A stretch of DNA of 54,245 nucleotides from Pseudomonas sp. ACN8. Its GTDB lineage: Bacteria > Pseudomonadota > Gammaproteobacteria > Pseudomonadales > Pseudomonadaceae. Location of the stretch: NCBI RefSeq assembly GCF_002303925.1, contig NZ_MRCS01000045.1, positions 1 to 54,245 of the forward strand. The letters run 5' to 3'. This document shows, in pieces, positions 43,340-50,258 of this stretch (within the stretch, counting starts at the first letter, position 1; the number at the start of each line of letters is the position of its first letter). The notes beneath the pieces are model-generated. The model was not told the origin of the DNA. It made no database searches and saw only the letters and a list, made by a program, of their open reading frames with translations. Made by a program: the position numbers and the translations under genes.

Positions 43340-43359
43340 ATATCGAGTTATAACGATAT
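43340..43359. promoter_or_regulatory. Second ATATCG inverted repeat between arsR and acpH
   Basis: ATATCG and CGATAT separated by eight bases, sharing the half-site of the operator at 43259-43302. It is nearer to acpH, so the regulator might also touch the acpH promoter. Confidence 0.55.
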
Positions 43360-43401
43360 GATGAGTGTAACAAGACAAGGGGGCAGTGCTAAGCTGCGCC
43401 C

Positions 43402-43980
43402 ATGAACTATCTCGCACATCTTCACCTCGGTGGCCAGCGTCCCGGCCAGTTGCTCGGCAGTCTGTATGGCGATTTCGTCAAGGGACGGCTGCAAGGGCAA
43501 TTCGCTCCGGAAATCGAGGGGGCTATCCAGTTGCACCGCAGCATCGACGTGTACACCGATCGCCATCCGCTGGTGGACGTCGCACTGTCGCGTTTCTCCC
43601 TGACCCGTCGTCGCTACGCGGGGATCGTGCTCGACGTGTTTTTCGACCATTGTCTGGCCCGGGACTGGACGCTGTATGCCGACCGGCCTCTGGCGTTGTT
43701 CACCTCGGACGTTTACCGGGTGCTGTCCAGCGAACGACAACTGCCGGAGCGGCTGGCGAAGATTGCGCCGCACATGGTGGCCAATGACTGGTTGGGTTCG
43801 TATCAGGAGTTCGAAGTGTTGGAGCAGGTATTGCGCGGGATCTCGCGGCGCCTGACCCGGCCGGAAGAGCTGGCGGCGGCGATGCAGGAGTTGCGGCGGT
43901 TGTATGAGCCGTTGAGCGAAGACTTTCGGTTGTTCTATCCGCAGCTTCAGGATTTTGCCCGGAACTATCGAACACCATAA
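43402..43980 (+). CDS. acpH: Acyl carrier protein phosphodiesterase
   Basis: Removes the phosphopantetheine arm from acyl carrier protein (HD-like DUF479 family). 192 residues starting MNYLAHLHLGG. The metal-binding pattern is spread over GDFVKG (about 23), IQLHRSIDVYTDRHP (about 42-56) and the FFDHCLARDW segment (about 79). Length matches E. coli AcpH. Divergent from the arsR operon; a REP doublet starts five bases past the stop. Confidence 0.9.
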   Translation: MNYLAHLHLGGQRPGQLLGSLYGDFVKGRLQGQFAPEIEGAIQLHRSIDVYTDRHPLVDVALSRFSLTRRRYAGIVLDVFFDHCLARDWTLYADRPLALFTSDVYRVLSSERQLPERLAKIAPHMVANDWLGSYQEFEVLEQVLRGISRRLTRPEELAAAMQELRRLYEPLSEDFRLFYPQLQDFARNYRTP

Positions 43981-43984
43981 ACCA

Positions 43985-44076
43985 CTGTAGGAGCGAGCCT
44001 GCTCGCGATTGCGATCTGTCATTCAGCATCATCGTTGAATGTTAATCCGCTATCGCGAGCAGGCTCGCTCCTACAG
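43985..44076. repeat. REP doublet (class A, 92 bases)
   Basis: Near twin of 40483-40574 (two differences). It fills the gap between convergent acpH and olsA and is the only terminator-like structure there. Confidence 0.94.
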
Positions 44077-44087
44077 GAGGCATGTGT

Positions 44088-44879
44088 TTACGCTGCAATG
44101 GCAGGGCGCATCGGGGCTCGTTGCGGTTCGACAATTTCGCCGAATAACACCTTCTGCACCGCCTGTTGCGCCTCGAACGCCAGGGCCGCGCGTTCCCGGC
44201 CTTCGCAAGCGATTGGCTTGAGCAGATGAATCTCGACACCGCCACGGTCATTGGCAAACAACCGCATCAGATGCGACAGCAAATCATCGTCGCCAATAAA
44301 TGGAGCCAGCGCGCAAGGCTCGCCGTTACGCACATAACGAATCGCCACCGGCTGCATGGCCACTTCGGAGTCGATGGCGGCGGACAGCAGGCGGCCGTGG
44401 AAAGTACGCAGCGAACGGCCATCGGTAGTGGTGCCTTCGGGGAACATCAGCAGCGGGTGTGCCTGTTCCAGGTGACGGGTCATCTGCTTGCGGATCAACT
44501 GGCTGTCACCCGAGCCACGGCGGATAAACAGGCTGCCGGCTTTGGCCGCCAGCCAGCCGGCTACCGGCCAGGTGCGCACTTCGGCCTTGGACAGGAACGA
44601 CAGCGGCGTGAGCATGCCCAGCAGCGGGATGTCGGTCCAGGACACGTGGTTGCTGACCCAGAGCATCGGTGCCTTCGGCAACTCGCCGTGGACAGTCACG
44701 TCGAAGGGCAGGGCATTGCTCAGGCGGGCCATGAAAAACCGCGACCAGCGTTGCCGGCGCGCCATCGAATGGGCCATGCCCAAGCGCTCGAACAGCCCGA
44801 ACACACTGGCCATGCCCAAGCCCAGCGTCACTACCATCAGCACTCGCGCGATTCGCGCGTACACCCGCAACCGGCCCAT
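44088..44879 (-). CDS. olsA: OlsA, lyso-ornithine lipid O-acyltransferase
   Basis: PlsC-family membrane acyltransferase that adds the second fatty acid to lyso-ornithine lipid. 263 residues with an N-terminal hydrophobic helix, the NHVSWTD motif (HX4D; about residue 78-84) and FPEGTTTDG (about 150). The start at 44879 (MGRLRVYARIARVL) overlaps the olsB stop by one base (TAATG), so it is coupled to olsB; the longer frame to 45185 would run through olsB and is rejected. Confidence 0.92.
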   Translation of the reverse strand: MGRLRVYARIARVLMVVTLGLGMASVFGLFERLGMAHSMARRQRWSRFFMARLSNALPFDVTVHGELPKAPMLWVSNHVSWTDIPLLGMLTPLSFLSKAEVRTWPVAGWLAAKAGSLFIRRGSGDSQLIRKQMTRHLEQAHPLLMFPEGTTTDGRSLRTFHGRLLSAAIDSEVAMQPVAIRYVRNGEPCALAPFIGDDDLLSHLMRLFANDRGGVEIHLLKPIACEGRERAALAFEAQQAVQKVLFGEIVEPQRAPMRPAIAA

Positions 44880-45634
44880 TACACAGCCGCCTTGAAGTGT
44901 TTGGCATAACGCGGGCAGAGTTCGTCGCGCTTGAGCAGGATGAACACGTCGGCGACCTGGAAGTCTTCGTCCCAGCATGGCTCGCCGCAGATCTTCGCGC
45001 CCAGGCGCATGTAGGCCTTGAGCAGCGGTGGCATTTCGGCGATCACGTTCGACGGAATGTCGAGGCTCGGCAGCGGGTTTTTCGGCTCGGCGCGCAGATG
45101 TTCGGTGCACAGGTAGCGTTCGCGCAGACGCTGCATGATCGCGTGGGCCTGCACGCCGCCATCCTGCATCGGAATGCTCGCACAACCCATCAGGTAGCTG
45201 TAGCCGCCCTGGTTCAGGACTTCGGCCAGTTCGCCCCAGAGCACGGCGATGGTGCCGCCATTGCGGTAGGCCGGGTCGACACAGGTGCGACCGATTTCCA
45301 GGATCGGGCCTTGCAGGTGCACCAGACCGTGGAGGCTGAATTCTTCTTCGCTGTAGAATTTGCCCAGGCTGCTGGCAGCCGTGTGGTCGAGTAAACGGGT
45401 GGTTGCCACCAGGCGACCGGTATTCAAGTCACGCACGCCGATGTGGGCGCAGTGAACGTCGTAGTCATCCATGTCCAGACCCAGTTCAGCGCCTTTGAGC
45501 CTGGCGTTGAATTCGCCGCTGAACACGTTGAAGCGCAAGGCCTGGGCTTCCTGCAAAGCCTCGGCGCCCACCAGGCGTTCGGCTTGCAGGCGGCGTTCGT
45601 TGCCGGTGTCGCTGATGCGGGCGATCTGAGTCAT
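44879..45634 (-). CDS. olsB: OlsB, L-ornithine N-alpha-acyltransferase
   Basis: GNAT-like enzyme of ornithine-lipid synthesis (acyl-ACP to ornithine), 251 residues. Conserved stretches: EAQALRFNVFSGEF, DYDVHCAHIGVRDLNTGRLVATTRLL, GPILEIGRTCVDPAYRNGGTIAVLWGEL and LMGCASIPMQDGG. GGAG is upstream of the ATG at 45634; the frame is open to 45745 but the shorter start gives the standard protein. Ornithine lipids replace phospholipids in phosphate shortage. Divergent from the acyl-CoA-dehydrogenase-like gene. Confidence 0.92.
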   Translation of the reverse strand: MTQIARISDTGNERRLQAERLVGAEALQEAQALRFNVFSGEFNARLKGAELGLDMDDYDVHCAHIGVRDLNTGRLVATTRLLDHTAASSLGKFYSEEEFSLHGLVHLQGPILEIGRTCVDPAYRNGGTIAVLWGELAEVLNQGGYSYLMGCASIPMQDGGVQAHAIMQRLRERYLCTEHLRAEPKNPLPSLDIPSNVIAEMPPLLKAYMRLGAKICGEPCWDEDFQVADVFILLKRDELCPRYAKHFKAAV

Positions 45635-45789
45635 GGCGAATCTCCGTGCGGGCTGCTCACCCGTCTTTGGGCTACAGCGAATCGACTTTCTTTGTCTAGC
45701 CGTGTTGTGCAAAGTCAGGCTATGTAGCCCCGGTGTCATCGCCATTAAGCTTTGGTGATGCTTATATGACAGCCTTCGAGGAGACTCTT

Positions 45790-46668
45790 ATGCCCTGGCA
45801 AACCCTGTTGAACCGCCGTGATCGCTTGCCCGCCAACCCGGATCTGGCGGAAGGTTTCGCGACCTTGTTGCAGCAGTTGGGAACGGTCACTCCGTTTGAA
45901 TTGGCGGTGCTTGGCGGGCGGTTGATGGCGACACCGGGGCAAGCGTTTCTGGTGGGGTATCAGGCGGCCTTGCGCATGCTCTGGCCGAGCGCGCCACTGA
46001 GCCTGGGCGCGTTGTGCGCCACCGAGCAGCGCAGCCTGCGCCCGGCCGATATGCAAACCCGACTGAGCGATTTGCGCCTGAGCGGACGCAAGGATTTCGT
46101 CACCGCCGGCAATGCCGCCGACTGGCTGCTGGTGGCGGCGCGCAGCGAGGAGCCCGGCGCCGATCCACGCTTGAGCCTGGCGGTGATCTATCGCGATGAG
46201 CCGGGTGTGCGGGTGGAAAAGCTGGCGCCGCTCCCGTTGATGCCGGACATCAGCCATGGCCGGTTGTTTCTGGATAACGCGCTGTGCGAGTTGCTCGCAG
46301 GGGATGGTTGGGACGCTTACGTCAAACCGTTCCGAACTTTGGAAGACATCTATGTGCTGAGCGCCATGACAGCGTGGTTGTATGGCGTCGGCCAGGAATG
46401 CGATTGGCCGCAAGGCTTGCAATTGCGGTTGCTGGGGTTACTGGCGGGGTGCGCGGAAACCAGCCGCCAGCCACCCACCCATCCGGCCGGGCATGTGTTG
46501 CTTGGCGGGTTGTTTGCGCAGTTCGAAGGGCTCAAGACTGAAGTGAATGAGGCGCTGGCCGGAGGGCCTCAAGAGTGGGCGGCGATGTGGCAACGGGATC
46601 AGGCGGTGATGGATTTGGCTGCAGGGGCGCGGGGCAAGCGGTTGGCCAAGGCATTGGCGGCGTATTGA
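45790..46668 (+). CDS. Shortened acyl-CoA dehydrogenase-like protein
   Basis: A 292-residue protein containing the acyl-CoA dehydrogenase beta-domain signature, LSGRKDFVTAGNAADWLLVAARSEE (about 107-131). The N-terminal helical domain is reduced and the C-terminal domain is shorter than the usual 380-residue enzyme; I cannot find the catalytic glutamate region. It may be a flavoprotein with a changed role or a non-catalytic relative. GAGGAGA precedes the ATG at 45790 (alternative ATG at 45766). It is divergent from olsB with 155 bases between the starts, suggesting a link to lipid metabolism that is only inferred from position. Confidence 0.75.
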   Translation: MPWQTLLNRRDRLPANPDLAEGFATLLQQLGTVTPFELAVLGGRLMATPGQAFLVGYQAALRMLWPSAPLSLGALCATEQRSLRPADMQTRLSDLRLSGRKDFVTAGNAADWLLVAARSEEPGADPRLSLAVIYRDEPGVRVEKLAPLPLMPDISHGRLFLDNALCELLAGDGWDAYVKPFRTLEDIYVLSAMTAWLYGVGQECDWPQGLQLRLLGLLAGCAETSRQPPTHPAGHVLLGGLFAQFEGLKTEVNEALAGGPQEWAAMWQRDQAVMDLAAGARGKRLAKALAAY

Positions 46669-46676
46669 TGGGCCTC

Positions 46677-46741
46677 ATCGCGAGCAGGCTCGCTCCTACA
46701 TTTGGAATGCATTCCCCTGTAGGAGTGAGCCTGCTCGCGAT
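46677..46741. repeat. REP doublet (class B layout with CTCCTAC inner bases)
   Basis: ATCGCGAGCAGGCTCGCTCC with inner CTAC, complement arm GTAGGAGTGAGCCTGC with one change. It is the only class B doublet whose inner ends are CTAC/GTAG instead of CCAC/GTGG. Confidence 0.92.
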
Positions 46742-46823
46742 AGCAATCTTTCAGGCAATACAAATTTCAGAACTGTCATCAACCTCGGCTAGGCTCAGCA
46801 GGTTCAATCTCCGAGCCCCCGCC

Positions 46824-47918
46824 ATGTCCAAAGGCTTGTCCCTGACTTTCCTGCTGTTGCTCAGCCTCACGGCCCAGGCCGAAAACTGGCCCGCCGAGCA
46901 ATGGCCGACCGCCCCGACGCCGACCGGACCGGCGCTTCAAGCCCTGGAGGCTTACGCCTTTCCATCCCGCGATGACAGCACTCGCCAGGGCATCCGCACC
47001 GATGCTTTGTTGGTAATCCGCGACGGCCAGTTGATCTACGAACGCTACGTCGGCCCGACGACGGCCGAGACGCCGCACCTGACCTGGTCGATCAGCAAGA
47101 GCCTGATGGCGACGGTCCTCGGTGTGGCCTACGGTGAAGGCTTGTTCAAGCTTGGCGACCCTGTCGCGAAGTTTTATCCGCCCCTGCAAAAACACCCCGA
47201 CATGACCATGGCCGACCTGCTGCACTGGGCCTCGGGTCTGGATTGGCAGGAAGACTACGAATACGCACCGCTGAAGTCTTCGGTGGTGGCCATGCTCTAC
47301 ACCCGCGGTCACCACGACATGGCCGCGTTCACCGCAGCCCATGATTCATACGCGACGCCGGGCCAGGCATTTCGCTACTCCAGCGGTGACAGCAACCTGT
47401 TGTCGGCCGCATTGAAAACCATCGTCGGTCCCAGCCGCTATCCGGACTATCCGTGGATTGCGCTGTTCGAGCCGCTGGGCATTCGCCATGCCGTGTGGGA
47501 AACCGATGCCACCGGCACTTTCGTCGCGTCGTCCTATGCCTACCTCACGGCACGGGATCTGGCCCGGATCGGTCTGTTGATGGCCCGCGAGGGGCGCTGG
47601 GGCGACAGGCAACTGCTGCCCAAGGACTGGGTGGCGTTCAACCGCGAGCCGTTCGTTCACTATCACACGCACCAGGACGATGCCGTCCCCGGCGGCCAGT
47701 GGTGGCTCAATCGGGCCGTTGAGGGCGCGGCACGACCCTGGCCCGATGCTCCCGCCGACACCTTCGCCGCACTGGGGCATTGGGGGCAGGCGATGTATGT
47801 GATCCCCAGTGAACAGCTGGTGATCGTGCGCTACGGCGATGACCGCGACGGTACTTACCGGCACAACCAACTGCTCCAGCTCGCACTCAAGGCCTTTGCC
47901 GGAAAGGTGCAGCCATGA
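46824..47918 (+). CDS. Secreted serine hydrolase of the beta-lactamase/NylB-like family
   Basis: Penicillin-binding-protein-fold hydrolase, 364 residues, with a signal peptide (MSKGLSLTFLLLLSLTAQA). Catalytic motifs: S89-I-S-K92 (SxxK), the Tyr region FRYSSGDSNLLSA near 190, and GHWGQ (HxG) near 315. The pattern is closer to 6-aminohexanoate-dimer hydrolase and esterase relatives than to class C beta-lactamases; substrate unknown. The start at 46824 gives the signal peptide; the frame is open upstream through a REP doublet. Its stop overlaps the next gene by four bases. Confidence 0.85.
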   Translation: MSKGLSLTFLLLLSLTAQAENWPAEQWPTAPTPTGPALQALEAYAFPSRDDSTRQGIRTDALLVIRDGQLIYERYVGPTTAETPHLTWSISKSLMATVLGVAYGEGLFKLGDPVAKFYPPLQKHPDMTMADLLHWASGLDWQEDYEYAPLKSSVVAMLYTRGHHDMAAFTAAHDSYATPGQAFRYSSGDSNLLSAALKTIVGPSRYPDYPWIALFEPLGIRHAVWETDATGTFVASSYAYLTARDLARIGLLMAREGRWGDRQLLPKDWVAFNREPFVHYHTHQDDAVPGGQWWLNRAVEGAARPWPDAPADTFAALGHWGQAMYVIPSEQLVIVRYGDDRDGTYRHNQLLQLALKAFAGKVQP

Positions 47919-48238
47919 GCGGTTTCATTCGCCGTCGACCGGTCAGCTCCCTGTTGCTGATCCCGCTGATCGCCTTGCTTGGCTGGATCTGGCACGAGCG
48001 GGTGGCGCTGTGGGCGTTCCCCGACATCATCAGCGCCTACACCGCCAAGGAATACTGTTCGTGCCGCTACGTGATGAACAATGACCTCGAGTACTGCCAC
48101 GGTTATGTGAAACAGTGGCTGCCCGCCAGCGCCTTTGTCGATGATCCGGCCGGCAAGCGTGTCACGGTCAGCGGCATGGGTCGCAGCAACAGTGCGGTGT
48201 GGATCGGCGAACGCCAGGGCTGTCGCTTGCAGCCCTGA
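47915..48238 (+). CDS. Small membrane-anchored cysteine-containing protein
   Basis: A 107-residue protein with an N-terminal hydrophobic helix (about residues 11-27, RRRP positive before it), then a periplasmic part with four cysteines: YCSCRYV, EYCHGY and QGCRLQP. It overlaps the hydrolase gene by four bases (ATGA) and is probably co-translated. Function unknown; I recall related entries named amidase in databases, without visible amidase motifs. Cysteines suggest disulfides or a metal site. Confidence 0.75.
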   Translation: MSGFIRRRPVSSLLLIPLIALLGWIWHERVALWAFPDIISAYTAKEYCSCRYVMNNDLEYCHGYVKQWLPASAFVDDPAGKRVTVSGMGRSNSAVWIGERQGCRLQP

Positions 48239-48260
48239 CTGCGATGAAATTGTGAGGCCG

Positions 48261-48278
48261 GGCGAGGGCTCCCTCGCC
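48261..48278. repeat. Single REP-like palindrome of another class
   Basis: GGCGAGGG-CT-CCCTCGCC, an 18-base perfect palindrome flanked by CCG and ACAAAGG. This resembles a second Pseudomonas REP type (GGCGAGGG arms) present only as a singlet here. It lies 22 bases past the small-protein gene and may act in termination. Confidence 0.65.
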
Positions 48279-48367
48279 ACAAAGGCAGGTTTGGAGTAAT
48301 AGACGGCTTGCAATGCGCTGAAGGCCAGTTAAGGTTCAGCACAGGTTTATCTGCCCTACGAGTCTCT

Positions 48368-48958
48368 ATGTTCAAGCGCTCCACCTTCCAGACCATCACT
48401 TTCCTGCTGCTGGCCAGCGCCGCATTGTCGGCCCGCGCCGACTGGTACCTCGACGGCGAGTCTTCGCGCCTGTCGTTTGTCAGCACCAAGAATGCCAATG
48501 TTTCCGAAGTGCAGCGCTTCCTGGTGCTGCACGGCAAGGTCGACCCAGAGGGGCTGGCGCAGGTGGAAGTCGAGCTGGAATCGATCAACAGCGGCGTACC
48601 CCTGCGCGATGAACGCATGCGTAAGGAGCTGTTCCAGATCGACCGGTTTCCCGACGCCTTGATCACCACGAAAATCGATCTGCGCCCGATCAATGATCTC
48701 GCTCCCGGCGCACAGCTGGAATTGCGCCTGCCACTGACCGTCGACCTGCATGGCAAGCAACACGAATACAACGCACAGCTACTGGCGACCCGTCTCGATG
48801 ACCGGCGCTTTCAGGTGGTGACCCTCGAACCGCTGGTGATCAACGCCGAAGATTTCGATTTGGCTCCCGGGCTGGAAGCGTTGCGCAAAATGGCCGGTCT
48901 GTCGGCGATCAGTTTTTCAGTGCCGGTGAGTGCGGTGCTGATTTTCACGGCGCGCTGA
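48368..48958 (+). CDS. YceI family periplasmic lipid-binding protein
   Basis: Lipocalin-like YceI barrel, 196 residues. Signal peptide MFKRSTFQTITFLLLASAALSARA, mature start DWYLDGESSRLSFVSTKNANVSEVQRF, then the repeating barrel strands and the end SFSVPVSAVLIF. YceI proteins bind isoprenoid or amide lipids. The next gene starts one base after its stop (TGATATG), so it is probably co-transcribed with the cardiolipin-synthase gene. Confidence 0.9.
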   Translation: MFKRSTFQTITFLLLASAALSARADWYLDGESSRLSFVSTKNANVSEVQRFLVLHGKVDPEGLAQVEVELESINSGVPLRDERMRKELFQIDRFPDALITTKIDLRPINDLAPGAQLELRLPLTVDLHGKQHEYNAQLLATRLDDRRFQVVTLEPLVINAEDFDLAPGLEALRKMAGLSAISFSVPVSAVLIFTAR

Positions 48959-48959
48959 T

Positions 48960-50117
48960 ATGGCCGGAGCGATTTTTCCGTGGCGTGAAGGCAACCACTT
49001 TGAACTGCTGGTCGATGGCCCGCAGTTTTTTCCGCGCATGCTGGTGGCGATTGCCCGGGCTGAAGAACAGGTCGAACTGGAGCTGTATCTGGTGGAGGCG
49101 GGCGCCTGCGCCGAAGCCATGGTCCAGGCCTTGGTGCAGGCCGCCGAGCGCGGTGTGCGGGTGCGTTGTCTGTTCGATGATTACGGCAGCCTCGCTTTCA
49201 CCCTGACCTTGCGCCAGCGGCTGATGTCTGCCGGTGTGGAGCTGCGTTTTTACAATCGCCTGAGCTGGCGACGCTGGGTCGGCAACTTCTACCGCGATCA
49301 CCGCAAGCTGTTACTGGTGGACCAGAGCCTGGCCGTGGTCGGCGGCACCGGTGTCACTGATGAGTTCTGGACACCGGGCGAAGACGTCAGCGAATGGCAT
49401 GAAGTGATGGTGGAAATCACCGGTCCGCTGGTGCTCGACTGGCAACTGCTGTTCGATCGTCAGTGGATTGCCAACCGCCATCGACGTGCCTGGCGACCGG
49501 CCTCGCATTTCGGTCTGCCGCGCCTGCCACGGGTGCCGTCGATAGGCGAGGGTATGGGCCGGGTGGCCTATGCCGATGCCCGTCAACACCGGGACATTCT
49601 GCAGTCGCTGGTGCGCGCCCTGAACAGCGGTCAGCGACGGATCTGGCTGGCCACGCCGTACTTTTTGCCGACCTGGAAAGTCCGCCGCTCCCTGCGCCGG
49701 GCAGCTGCCCGGGGCGTTGATGTGCGGTTGCTGCTGACCGGGCCCCGAACCGATCACCCATCCGTGCGCTATGCCGGCCATCGCTACTACCCGCGACTGC
49801 TCAGGGCCGGCGTGACGATTTACGAATACCAGCCGTGTTTCCTGCACTTGAAAATGGTCCTGATCGATGACTGGGTGAGCATCGGCTCGTGCAATTTCGA
49901 TCACTGGAACCTGCGCTTCAATCTGGAAGCCAACCTGGAAGCGCTGGACCCCGGATTGACCCGAGCGGTAGCCGCGAGTTTCGAACGGGACTTCGGGTTG
50001 AGTGAGCAAGTCAGTCTGGAAGAGTGGAAGCGTCGGCCACTGTGGCGGCGGATCAAGCAGCGGGTGTGGGGATGGGTGGATCGGGTGGTGGTGAATCTGC
50101 TGGATCGACGGGGTTGA
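48960..50117 (+). CDS. clsB: Phospholipase D-type cardiolipin synthase (ClsB-like)
   Basis: Makes cardiolipin-type phospholipids by phosphatidyl transfer. 385 residues with two HKD motifs: H-R-K-LLLV-D (about residue 118) followed by GGTGVTDEFW, and H-L-K-MVLI-D (about residue 300) followed by SIGSCNFDHWN. No N-terminal membrane helices, as in ClsB rather than ClsA. Coupled to the YceI gene upstream. A REP doublet lies 28 bases past the stop. Confidence 0.88.
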   Translation: MAGAIFPWREGNHFELLVDGPQFFPRMLVAIARAEEQVELELYLVEAGACAEAMVQALVQAAERGVRVRCLFDDYGSLAFTLTLRQRLMSAGVELRFYNRLSWRRWVGNFYRDHRKLLLVDQSLAVVGGTGVTDEFWTPGEDVSEWHEVMVEITGPLVLDWQLLFDRQWIANRHRRAWRPASHFGLPRLPRVPSIGEGMGRVAYADARQHRDILQSLVRALNSGQRRIWLATPYFLPTWKVRRSLRRAAARGVDVRLLLTGPRTDHPSVRYAGHRYYPRLLRAGVTIYEYQPCFLHLKMVLIDDWVSIGSCNFDHWNLRFNLEANLEALDPGLTRAVAASFERDFGLSEQVSLEEWKRRPLWRRIKQRVWGWVDRVVVNLLDRRG

Positions 50118-50145
50118 ACGGGATTTTTCAAACACCCTGAAACCA

Positions 50146-50237
50146 CCGTAGGAGCGAGCCTGCTCGCGATGAGGCCATAACATTCAACATCATTGTTGAC
50201 TGTCAGGCCGCCATCGCGAGCAGGCTCGCTCCTACAA
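50146..50237. repeat. REP doublet (class A, 92 bases)
   Basis: CCGTAGGAGCGAGCCTGCTC and complement; same total length as the copies at 27540, 40483 and 43985 with a diverged centre. It lies between convergent clsB and bglX. Confidence 0.93.
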
Positions 50238-50258
50238 GTTTTTGCGTTGTTTCAGGTA

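Noticed and set aside
40483..44076. Repeated near-identical units that could suggest a CRISPR array
   Set aside because: They are single inverted pairs scattered kilobases apart, not evenly spaced direct repeats, and no cas genes are present.
44088..45185. 365-residue form of OlsA starting inside olsB
   Set aside because: The first 100 residues would be out-of-frame olsB sequence; the start at 44879, coupled to the olsB stop, gives a normal PlsC-type protein.
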